Positions 12,733-24,500 of a stretch of 64,000 nt of DNA are shown here, piece by piece. The notes under the pieces were generated by a model. That model made no database searches and was not told the DNA's origin. It saw only the letters and a program-made list of their open reading frames with translations. Each line of letters begins with the position of its first letter. Position 1 is the first letter of the stretch. The stretch spans positions 9,486,001 to 9,550,000 of the forward strand of contig NC_088708.1 in the NCBI RefSeq assembly GCF_963576615.1, in the 5' to 3' direction. A program made the translations under genes and the position numbers. Source of the stretch: Watersipora subatra. Its lineage: Eukaryota > Bryozoa > Gymnolaemata > Cheilostomatida > Watersiporidae.

Positions 12733-14745
12733 AATGTAGAAGGCCAGTCAGACTGGCGCTGGAAAGCCAGAACCTCCTTAAAAATAAATAACAATAAATA
12801 TAATACAATTCATATGTTGAAGTGATACATCTATTGCTACTAAACACAACATATGCGCGGCGAATGTTATGAGCAGCATGCATAATTCTGAACTACTAGA
12901 AAAAAGAACAAACCATACTTCGTGAATTTATGTTTGAAGAGAGCTGGAATTAGCTAATCATGATTCTTGTGATGCTTTTTCATTCCGGAGCAGGCAAGGA
13001 TGTCAGCTCAATCACTAAAAGAATCAATTTATGAAAATACTGTATGGTAATCTTGAGATAAAGTAAAACACATCAACCATATTTGTTGGGTTCTAAAGAT
13101 TGTCCAATGTTTAATCATCGCCTTACCAATTAACGTTAGTTTCTATTCTTAGATCAACTTTTACTTGAGTAAGTTTGATTATATTTAGAGAGACTTGGTG
13201 ATCTTTAAGATATGATTTCACAATTTGAGTAAATTTATAAAATTCACCAATCTAATGAATATTTTGCTATACATATAATATACCATTTATAACCAAGATA
13301 GGCTTACATTAATGTCACTTCATAAAATATGGTTTAGATTATCATGGAATGACAAGATAGGCCTAAGCCTTGTTTAATAAGAAATGATTAGTCTTCAAGT
13401 GAAATCATTTTCTAGTTCGATATTCTAAATAACATGCAAAAAACATGAATAGCTAAAATGAAACTTTAGTAAAATAAAGATTTCACACGTTACTTGATAA
13501 TACGCCAAATAAATAACAATTAAGTTAGGTTAATAGCACATGCATGTCCAAGTTACTCACAATGTTACTCTTAAAACCTCATTGTATGTTAAAATACATT
13601 GTTAACATAAAATGATGTCATTTAGAGTGGCCATATAAAACATACAAACATGGTTTTAAAAACTCATTTAGTTGTACGGATGAAAGTTCCGTATGATGAG
13701 ATGCCGTTCCACAAGAAAAAGACACAAGAGAACGAACAAGAGATTTGCAAGACTGTTCTGATTGTGTCATCTATAACTTCACACATCATTGTCAATGCTA
13801 TACGATTTACATACACACATGTGACGGTCGTAGTAGTGTTTAGGGGACATTTGGCAAGGAATCTTCACTACTACATCGTAATATTTTAATCCATACCTAC
13901 TTGGCTTTGGTCTTGCATACAACGATAACTCCAGCAAAATATTATGGTGAATCTAGTTAATTATTGACAATCTATTATTTAAGCTGAACAATGATTTATC
14001 ATCCGACAAGCATTAAAAAATAGACAAGTCGTTTCAACAACCAAATTCAGCTTAGCAACTTGTCTCTATAGGCTCTGCTTGGCTCAAGACAATCCGGAGT
14101 TCGCGCAACGATTGACCAATACCATTGCCGTAATAGGTGATTCGGGTAATATCGGCCAGACACGTAGCCATTGGCGTCAAAAAGGTGGACTCGCGATTAA
14201 CATAAACAAAGATGTACGGTTCAGTTATCATTCGATTACAATCGAAAAACAATATTAGATTGGTAAACGTGTTCAATTGATAGCCTTAGAGATTAGTCAC
14301 TTGCAAACATATTTCTCCCCGATCGACGGTAAAACAACGACTATTAAAACCGCACTCTAAACTGTTGTTCGTTATAATTTCGCGTGTAGGAATGAGAAAA
14401 CAATCCTTTGGACGTGAAATGATGAGTTAGCCGACTCGGTGTAATATGTTATCTTGGATCAAATAATTTATAAAATGTTGAAAGTATTAGAACATTTAGC
14501 AAAGCATCTGCATTTATATATACATACATTTTTGCTCCAACCATTGATGATTAAAGATAATCGCCTTGATGTGACATCGAATAAACATTTATTTGTACAA
14601 TAATAATTAAAGCAATTGGGAAATGGTAACAAATAGCAATAGCATAACGGCAAATCCTATGAACATTTTTAGTACCATATCCAGTACGTATATTAATTTT
14701 TAGGGGAGTAAAAAATGTTGTGTTTGTTACACCGCTATACATATA

Positions 14746-16150
14746 GTTACGATGCATTAGAACTGCAGTGCGAGATTACTGCACTGCAATCTACTGGGCA
14801 TTTACCTTGAAGTGTATTTAGGTTAGTGGGCTAAGAGGGGTTGTCTGATCCCTAACCTTCTGTTTTAAAGTGAACACAACTCCTAGCGTGTTCCTGCTTT
14901 GGTCAGGGGAAAATACCACATCCTTTGGGTCCTGACAAGTGGAAATGACCAGAGAGATGCAACTGTTCTGCTGATGCACTATGATGCTGATACAATCTGA
15001 GATGCTGGTGCAATCTGAGCAATTTTCAGCCTAGTTTCTTATTGGAAATGATGCTTGCTGGTGCACTGTGTTGCTGGTGCAATCTGGGAGATTATCAGCC
15101 TAACTGTTAATTGAGGATGGTGCTTGCTGGTGCACTTGTGTTTGCTGTTGCAATGTGTATGCTGGTGCAATGTGTAAGCTGGTGCAATTCAGGTGAAGTC
15201 GAGCTAGTTGATGTTCGTAGAAAGATCCAGTGAAGGTTGCAGTATGTCTTGTATTGCGCACAAGAATGAACATATCCGTACAGGCAGGGTATTTATATCT
15301 TAGAGGGCAGGCCTTAGCAAGTTCAACCAGGTTAAAAAGAATAGCTAGGTACATATGAGTTTGTAATGAAAAACAGGCCCACCTTCAATACATGATAAGA
15401 TAATGGCTACACATATGACTGCGCATACAGAAACAAGGAATAATAATGGATATGTATAATTGGTTATTTGTATCAGTCCACATCAACTTCCACAACGCTT
15501 CAATTTACTTTAAGCCTAGCAATTTATGCATAGGTCTACTGCAAATGCACATTCTTCAAAACTCGACACTGCATGAGTATTTGAACTGCGTTAGTATAAA
15601 GTTGATACTGTGGATCAAATGACACTGCCAACTTTGTATCTGCACTGCAATTTGACTGTTACTGCACATTGCCCAAAGTTTTCACCACAATTGATGGGGT
15701 TTGAAAGTTAAAAGCTGAACAAAGATTTCAAATGCTATGTTTAACATGCTCATGAACTCGTGCTGTAACTCCCATACATTTTCAGAATAAGGAGTCAGGC
15801 ATTATCATTATTCTGATAAAATTGGTCTTTTCATAGTATTCTCACTAACAATATATATTAAAACCATAACAAATTCTCATTTCAATCATGTACAACATAC
15901 TAATTGCAATCAATTTGTTTGGCCATTCATAGTCAAGGTTGAGCAGCATTCACACCTTGGAATTGTGTTTTGGCTGCATCAAAATCAACCTGATATCTAA
16001 TTCTGTGATGAGTTTGTACTAAAATGTGCTTTGCATGTATAAATAGTGTAAAGCAAGTTCTCACTGTAAATAGCCCTGCAAAATACACACTAGCAACACT
16101 CTCACTGTATCTAGTCCTGTACAGCAGGTAATACCGCCACTATGTGAATG
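14746..16150. repeat. Dispersed repeat with terminal hairpin, copy 1
   Basis: The segment starts ATGCATTAGAACTGCAGTGC and contains, at about 15540-16060, a 500-bp stretch clearly homologous to 54470-54920 (shared marks: GTGGATCAAATGACACTGC, GCTATGTTTA, TCTGTGATGAGTTT). The left border forms a hairpin, TGCAGTGC facing GCACTGCA. Between the border and the homologous body is an insertion of imperfect GCTGGTGCAATCTGAG-like tandem units (about 14980-15190). No coding capacity was recognised and the class is uncertain. Confidence 0.6.
14985..15190. repeat. Imperfect tandem repeats GCTGGTGCAATCTG
   Basis: Units of the form GATGCTGGTGCAATCTGAG or GCTTGCTGGTGCACTGTGTT recur about ten times with divergence. 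They lie inside the dispersed repeat and are absent from its second copy at 54.3 kb, so they arose or expanded after the copies separated. Confidence 0.6.
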
Positions 16151-16380
16151 CTGTTGCAGTCTTCGACTGACAATACCAAAATCTGTAAATACTATTAATG
16201 TCTGCAGGACTACAAGAATCCTCGAGTTTTTTCTAGGTTTGCAACTCTTCTTTTATAGAAGCCATCATTCAAAATGCTGTCTATTTTCCATTTGAGGACA
16301 AAAAATTAATGTTGTCATTCTACATTGTCTCTCTCACCAGGTTGAGAGCTAATCATTATTCAGGCTAAATTTCTCATTAA

Positions 16381-17270
16381 AGGTTGACTTGCAACGAAAT
16401 TCACATTACAGTTATTTGGTATCAAAAGATTCACTGTGTCTTACTCTGCTGTGTTGTAAGTACCAAATATGTGGAAATGTGATTACAAGCTTTTAAAAGC
16501 TAAAAAACGAACAGTTAATCGCCGCCATCACAAAGCTGCCGTAGATTAGAATCCCTTTCCAAAACGGCTCAAATGGGGCGTAGCTGAACGAGATGGCTTC
16601 TGTTTACACTTTCATGCAACCTCATTCGTCCAAATATTTTCACAAATACACTCCACGCATTCAATAAAACCATGTCTATTGTCCTTACGCCGTCTGTTTC
16701 ATGATCATTGTAATGCTGTCATTTTGAGCACTGATATCTCAACACCTACCGTAAAAACTCGTTTAATTTTTTAACCTTAGCTCGAAGTAGTGCATATCAT
16801 TCTCTGATAAACATGACGAGTCTGTTGGTCAGCTGTGATGGTCGAGAAATGCTGCAGAAATTATTTGCGCTGTATTGCAGGAAGTATGGGTCACATGATC
16901 AGATTACGACTAGACCAAGCCGAAATGAAACAGTAAACTAGCGAGCATCTATATTTGGTAAGGGCTCTTCGATAAAACCCGAAGTGTTTGTCATAAACTA
17001 GTGCTATGAAGTTTTATATTGAGCCTTTTATTTCACGTGAGAACATCACGTGTCAAAACAATAACCAAATCGTTTGACTACGTCAGAGAAATAAATTGAT
17101 TCCAATCTACGGCGGTTTCGTGATGGCTGCGATTAACTGTTCGTTTTTGAGCTTTTAAGAGCTTGTAGTCACATTTCCACATATTTTGCACCTACAACAC
17201 AGCAGAGTAAGACATGGTGAATCTTTTGATACCAAATAACTGTAATGTGAATTTTGTTGCAAGTCAACCT
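16381..17270. mobile_element. Non-autonomous TIR element flanked by TTAA
   Basis: This 890-bp element starts AGGTTGACTTGCAAC and ends GTTGCAAGTCAACCT. It is flanked on both sides by TTAA (16377-16380 and 17271-17274). The inverted repeats extend imperfectly for about 180 bp. No transposase frame is present. TTAA duplication is used by the piggyBac and Kolobok superfamilies; the AGG terminus, rather than CC(C/T), points to Kolobok, but this is inference. A second copy in the opposite orientation runs off the window end at 63519. Confidence 0.8.
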
Positions 17271-17864
17271 TTAAGCTTGCAATAGCAGATATTGTGAAGA
17301 CAACTACAGTTTTCCTGGGCAATTTCTTAAGTGGCAGATTGGTTATTGTCGTCAGTTCCTACAACTCACCATTTCTACACTTGCGATTATTTGATGAAGT
17401 ACCCAAACAAAACAAGAATTGAACGAGCCCAGGACCACAAAATCTGCAATCTGAGAAGAGATGACATCTGCTAGACACTAAATTATACAGTCTTGTATGT
17501 ATGATCTTAAGTATTAATCATTATTATTGTACCAGGATGAAATTGTCTCATCATTACTCCGTTCACTATTATATATTACCTCTGCTCAACTACACAAGGG
17601 ACAATTCTGGGGATATGAGCAACAAATGTTGTGCTATTGTGCATTGAGGCAATTGTGCATTTGAAATCACATATGACTAACAGAAGAAGTATTTTTATAC
17701 AGCATGCAATGTCATAATAATACAACGTATTGCATTGGTAGTATTGATGGGCAGGAGCAGACAACATCCAGTTAAACAACCCTATAAGTCATGTTAGGGT
17801 TCACATGACTATAAAGAGAGTTTTTTTTGTACATAAGGCCATGATTGTTTTATCTTGTTTGTTT

Positions 17865-18060
17865 AGATGTGGCACTCAATGTTTTACCATGTTTCACCAG
17901 ATGTGGCACTCAATGTTTTACCATGTTTCACCAGATGTGGCACTCAATGTTTTACCATGTTTCACCAGATGTGGCACTCAATGTTTTACCATGTTTCACC
18001 AGATGTGGCACTCAATGTTTTACCATGTTTCACCAGATGTGGCACTCAATGTTTTACCAG
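17865..18060. repeat. 34-bp minisatellite, about 5.7 copies
   Basis: The unit AGATGTGGCACTCAATGTTT plus TACCATGTTTCACC (34 bp) repeats exactly, with copies starting at 17865, 17899, 17933, 17967, 18001 and 18035; the last is shortened. Because 34 is not a multiple of 3 and the unit has no stop in any of the three forward frames, all stay open through the array. The translated products (repeats of CGTQCFTMFHQMWHSMFYHV) are therefore not evidence of a gene. The copies are nearly identical, so the array is young. Confidence 0.95.
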
Positions 18061-18541
18061 ATGTTTTACTATACGTTTTAAGGTGTTTCAACATACATTT
18101 TATTAGGTATAATAAAAAATACCAAGATCGTATTTATTACCCCTTAGCATCATTTAGCACCAACGTGAAACTTTTATGACATAATTTATATCAATGTGAA
18201 GTGATGTCTTCCAGCGGTAAGATACATAAATGGGATAACATATTGATAGATCCTAATGCGTGTAAACTTTTAAAGAATAAGAGACCGGCTCTCTGGGGAA
18301 CTGAAAGTATGCTGAGACCGTGTTTAACATGTTATCATAAATCACCATACTACACGCAAATGTATTAGATTCTGCTGATCAACAGCACCATCCAGTGCTT
18401 ATAGGCACTAACTGACTGTAGGTGTTGTAGTCTGAGGCGAGTATTGACGCCTGCAAGCCCTCCGGCTGCTAGGCAGTTAGGCACAGGGTCACTCCAGACC
18501 CATGATGGGACAGTAAACCATCCACCAATGCACCAATCATC

Positions 18542-21500
18542 CTAGCTCGGTTTCCACATGGGTGCTATCTTGTGTTTAGTTATTCTTTGAGCTGATCGTC
18601 TTATTTTTGACCTCTCCTTCCTATGCTGGTCCTGCTCTTGTTTTCGTTTCTTTACTTTGTCATCCTAGCCAATGAACCAGATAAGTTATAACAGTGGTAA
18701 AAAGGCATCTTGACTATTCTATAAGCACTTTGAGAGGCAGCAAAAGAAGACAGAACTGTTTGTACAGTAATATGACAGGGCAGTGGCCACACAAGTACTA
18801 AGTAACCTACGCTTGAAGGGATGAATGTCATTTCCTTAGCCCCGAACGCCGAGTTATGTTGGATGGTTTCGCTCTTAGACTCCAGTCTGGCTATCCTGTC
18901 CTCCAAAGGCACTCTGAAAGGAATTATATCCTAACATAAGCCTGATTGTACAGTTCAGCTGCTATAAACACCAGCCAAATAACACATATTACAGATAATA
19001 GAATACAGAGTGAGCGAAAAATTAAACCCAACCAACATACTTCGCTTTCTTCTGCTTGACCTGTTTGCTAGAGAGGTCTGCCAGGGAGTCCCCTTCTTTT
19101 AGTTCAAAAAATCTCGGCTTTTTCAATTCTGTATCTTTTTTCTTTTTCTAAAACCAATTGTTCTTGATGAACCCCAAGCACTGGGAGGTGCTTCTATGTA
19201 ACAACATAACTAGTCCATTGGTACAACTAATCTTTGGTTTTACCCAAGAAATCTACAACTTAATATAATCTGGTCAGGTCACGTAGTGCAAGCAAGAGCT
19301 AACAAGAAAAACTGGGAGATAACAAACAGGTACAAACCACTGAGGTTTTCGAAGCCACTTGTGTATTTTTCTCATCCACCTCTAAGAACTTATCAACTAA
19401 TTTTCCTTTCTTCTTCTGAGCTTTCTCTTCCATGCGGGTCACATTATGATGCAACATTTTGTATTCTCTGCTCTCCTTGTCTATTGCGAAGTCTGGGTTG
19501 GCAAACAGTGATGAAAATCTTTCATCCTTCAGCAAACCTGCATTCTGAAGAAAAGTAACATTTAGGTAAAAGAGCATCCACTTTATATTCGCGATTCAGC
19601 AACATTACTTTCATCATGAACACAACAGTCATGGTAGCACATCCCACCTGGTCACCCTCGATAAGCTTCCTGGCTAAGTCCTTGTTCACCGAAGGAAGTT
19701 TATATTTTGGTTTCACTCTGTCTACCCTCTCTTCTTCAATCTTCTGTCGAATCTTCTTTTTCTTGTAATCATTGTAGGCAAATGGCTCGCTAACACCCTT
19801 TGCCTACAGGGCAGAGTTACATATACATACATGTAATATATCGTATCTCAATCATACCTTTTCATCCATTGCAAAAAACATTCCATTGGAATGCTAGAGG
19901 ATGATTTCAAACCCTGTGTCGCTAATATTATGATCATGAGGCTCAACAGTGTCTCAAATGGTCTTTAAAGGGAAAAATATTATTTACATGTATTTGAAAC
20001 AACTAAATGTGTTCATGTCAACAGAATATGGGATAAGAAGCCTAGTGAAGAAAAAGATAATTAATTGAATTGCTGCATTGGCTCCCTGCAATTGGTTATG
20101 ACGACACTGCCATACTGCAGTTTCCTATCTCAAGTCTGCCAGCTCTAATCACGAATTATTATAATATGTGCATTACTTGAACATATGTTGCAGTTGAGCC
20201 ACAACTTCGACAATAGCACAATAACAAGGTAAACTCTACTAGATATAGTATAGTCCATCTCTATATTTTATATTTATTGGTGCTCCACAAAATTCTAATG
20301 TTGCCAATGACGCTTGCAATGAAAAATGTGCGCAAAATGAAGTGGATGAAGTTTATATTCAAACCACCTGATACTGAGTTTTTCACTATCACTAAAGTTG
20401 TATGTTCAATCGCTCTAGTTGAAAAATTAGCCAAGAATAGTGAGTTACTGTCACATCCTATTTGCAATGATCAATGACTCTATTACATGAAAGCTGAATT
20501 AGTTCAGCATGCAGTTTCTGATAAATTTGAATAGTTCTGCTGTTAAGACTATCAAAAAAGAGCTTACTGATGTTGTATGTTTTAGTCACATAACTGATGT
20601 CTTCTAGTAACAGCCTGCAGAAGTTAAAAGTACGGCATTCTGTAACTAGGTGCAAGTTTTATGTCAGTATCAAATTAATCATTAACAAACTCTCAACACC
20701 AAAATGTGTGACACGTTACACCTCATACGGAGGAAAAAAGACTAAATAAACGACTAACAATGAAACAATTAAAATGACTTATAAAGTATGTGTAGAGGAA
20801 GCAACCAAACTAATTACACCTGTACCGTACAACCAGCTCCATCAGCGAGTAGGTTTTGCTCACCTTTTGATACAGACGGATATCCATAAAGAAGCCGTGC
20901 ATGTACGCTTTCAGCAAGCTTGAGCCTATCAGCTGGCTCAGATTCATCTCCTCCAACTCAGCTCTCGTCACAAACTTATAATCATCGTACACTGCATCAA
21001 AAAATGTATCAGTGACAATCTACACACATCCATATACATCTATCCTTGTAGGGTTTATGCTGTCAGAGAGACCTACCTTGAGGGGTATAAGTGGTCAGAG
21101 AGACCTACCTTGTGGGGTATATGTGGTGAGACAGACCTACCTTGTGGAGTATATGTCTCTTCCAGTTCTTCTGTGATGTTGTCTAGGAAAGAGCACCACT
21201 TGGGAGCTGGTCCGAGGCTCTACAAGAGTACAACAGAACTTGCAAACAGAAGTACTAGGTTAATAAGGCTTATGGAGACGAGCTGAGCTGTAAGACCACC
21301 TACCGGCACATAGTAAGAGAGAATCTTGGGCGCTTCATTAGCTATGAAAAGCAGACCTGTATCAGGCATAACACAGAGGTCATTTAAGCTTGTATCCTCT
21401 GGCTCTATATGAGTAAAAGCCTTCCCCTACAACAGATAAGTCTAACTGCTCCTATTGAGGCACACAAACTTCATGCTTGCTATGTAGCCTTAGAGACATT

Positions 21501-24500
21501 TCAGGGACTGACTTACTTGGTGCCTCTGTGAAGGTCACTAACTACCAGCTGGCATGACTGACGCAGGTTTGTGAACAAAACTATGCAGCCTGTACATACT
21601 AGCCAATCCCGTTTGATAAACTTGACCAAGCACTCCAGAGACAGCTGGTTAAAAAGACTAGAAGGAACAGGTTAGCTAAGGCACACTTCTTCACTGCGTG
21701 ACACTACTCACCGTCGTACGGTCCCACATCTTAACGATTCTTTTATCCATGGAAAGAACTATGTCTTCTTTTTCCTGGAACCTAATGACCTTAATCGGTA
21801 GCTCATAGTTGTGATCCTTGACCAAGTAGGGTTTCTTAGAACGAATATCATAAAGCAGTATCTAAAAATAGCCATTAGTGTCAACCGAGTCATGAGAGAC
21901 ACACGGTAAGCAAAATTCGTCAAGCACACAAGTACTTGGGGACAAATTATATCATACCCAGTAGCCAAATATACCTTTCTAAACCAAATTACATACCTGA
22001 CCAGAACTTGTGCCAACACCTAAGTTTAGTCCATCTTTGTATTTTAGAGAAGTGATCTTTGGCACGGTTTCTCTGCAGCAAATTATAATAATTACCTCAT
22101 ACTGCGACATTTCACCTATTGCCAACTTCAAATAATTGGAACCGGTATCGAATAGAACTTCTCTAACCTAGTTACTAGTAGTGGGTATAAAGTGAATCGG
22201 CCATGTATTCTACAACTGCCCAATGGCTATACTTTATTGTTAAGTTTTGTTTTTGGCTCATCTGTACTGTAATATAACTGATGAGTCAGATATGTACAGT
22301 ATATAACAGATGAGTCAGATATGTACTGTAATATAACAGATGAGTCAGATATGTACAGACGGTTCTCAACCTACGAACGAGTTACGTTCCTAACGATTGT
22401 TTGTAAGGTGAATTTGTTTGTAAGTTGCTTCAGTGCTATATTTTGTATTATAATTTATGTTTAAGGCCTATATAAGTATATTGAAGGTTTATATAAGTAT
22501 GTTTAAGGCTTGTATAAGTAACCTGTATTGGTTTGTACTGAAAAAAAATTTAACAAAATGGAGATAATACTTTGGTGGACGCCGGGCCATGACACTGCAT
22601 TTCTTATTTATTGTATGTCTTGTCCTTTTTATTATATTGTTGTTTTAATCGTTATGCTATCACTTATGGTTGTTGTCTTATTTTTTGTATGTGTTGTCCA
22701 TTTATTATATCGTTGTTTCACTCGTTATGCTATTGTTATATCTGATATGCCGTCATAACACTATCACTTATCGTCACTTATATTGTTGTCATATTAACGC
22801 GCTAGAGGTCCTATTTATTCACCTTGTTAGCCGGTGTTCTTATCGTTTGCCGTTAGCCGGAACGGTTGATATTATTGTATATAAATGAGTACGCTCATTT
22901 AGTTGAGCAGAGCAGATAGCCGTACGCTCCTCGGCTAGTGAAATTTCCTTCGCTAATTAAAAGCTGAATGAAACTACACGCACTCTCTTCTCTTTATTTA
23001 TTAGTATAGATCGTGCCAAGTAAAGGCCGGCAAATCCCTTTACAATACATATGTAAAGTTCAAACAAAGTTCAAACAAATAACTCGAAAGTTATTCGAGT
23101 TACGAACGACGGTACATACGTTCGTATGTACCATTGTTCGTAACTCGAATGTTCGTAAGTAGGGAACTGTCTGTACTGCTCTATAACAGATGAGTCATAT
23201 CTGTACTGTAATATAACAGATGAGCCAGATATGTACTGCAATATAACATATGAGTTAGATCTGTACTGCAATATAACAGATAAGTCAGATATGTACTGCA
23301 ATATAACAGATGAGTTAGATCTGTATTGCAATATAACAGATGAGTCAGATATGTACTGCACTATAACAGATGAGTCATATCTGTACTGTAATATAACAGA
23401 TGAGTCAGATATGTACTGCAATATAACATATGAGTTAGATCTGTACTGCAATATAACATATAAGTCAGATATGTACTGTGATATAACTGATAAGTCAGAT
23501 CTGTACTGCAATATAACAGATGAGTCAGATCTGTACTGTAACATAACAGATGAGTCACATATGTACTGCAATATAACATATGAGTTAGATCTGTACTGCA
23601 ATATAACAGATAAGTCAGATCTGTACTGTGATATAACTGCTGTCAGATCTGTACTGCTCTATAACAGATGAGTCATATCTGTACTGTAATATAACAGATG
23701 AGTCAGATATGTACTGCAATATAACATATGAGTTAGATCTGTACTGCAATATAACAGATAAGTCATATATGTACTGTGATATAACTGATAAGTCAGATCT
23801 GTACTGCAATATAACAGATGAGTCAGATATGTACTGCACTATAACAGATGAGTCAGATCTGTACTGTAACATAACAGATGAGTGACATATGTACTGCAAT
23901 ATAACATATGAGTTAGATCTGTACTGCAATATAACAGATAAGTCAGATATGTACTGTGATATAACTAATAAGTCAGATATGTACTGTAATATAACAGATG
24001 AGTCAGATCTGCACTATAATGTAACAGATGTGTCATATCTGTACTGTAACATAACAGATGAGTCACATATGTACTGCAATATAACATATGAGTTAGATCT
24101 GTACTGCAATATAACAGATAAGTCAGATATGTACTGTAATATAACAGATGAGTCAGATCTGCACTATAATGTAACAGATGTGTCATATCTGTACTGTACA
24201 AATGTACTGTGCTTTCAATTGTTGTAATTCAGTACCTACGCCAACAAAGTAGCAAATATTTGTTTACATGTAGTTGCTACAATCTGCAATAAAATGTAAC
24301 ATCACTATGTGCACTACTGTATGGAGTTTTTACCTTCAACACAGACGTTGTGGATAACAGCAGTCTGAGAGAGACATGAGATCAATGTGTTCGGTACACT
24401 AAACCTTTGTGGCACTACGTAATAGAAACCTTGAATTTACCTTTGATGATTTTAGCTTATTAGACACACACACTTGAAGCTAAGATTTCATCTTTTTAAA

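Larger units (their letters stand above)
12733..18541. other. Intergenic region between GSK3 and NOL10
   Basis: NOL10 ends at 18542 and the GSK3 start codon is at 12732, both on the minus strand. This 5.8 kb must hold the GSK3 promoter, any 5' untranslated exons and the NOL10 3' untranslated region. Separately listed within it are a dispersed repeat (14746-16150), a TTAA-flanked TIR element (16381-17270) and a 34-bp minisatellite (17865-18060). From 12733 to 14745 I see only AT-rich unique-looking DNA with no exon. I looked on the minus strand for a GSK3 first exon encoding the RPRTTSFA segment and did not find one. Confidence 0.5.

Noticed and set aside
22570-23040. Segment resembling a solo LTR (a TATATAAATGAG box, then a CTCTCTTCTC tract) inside the TIR element
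   Set aside because: No paired copy, no clear terminal TG..CA boundaries and no flanking duplication could be seen, so it is not called.
23071-24227. Long open frames on both strands, up to 176 codons
   Set aside because: They arise from the 30-bp period of a minisatellite inside a NOL10 intron; the peptide is a plain repeat with no domain.
24332-24376. Possible NOL10 exon on the minus strand (CTCTCAG|ACTGC ... GAAG|GTAAAA)
   Set aside because: It has splice-like borders, but exon 25316-25231 joins directly and in frame to 22072 (AT|A = Ile, then ETVPKITSLKY), matching the family. Inserting this piece worsens the match.
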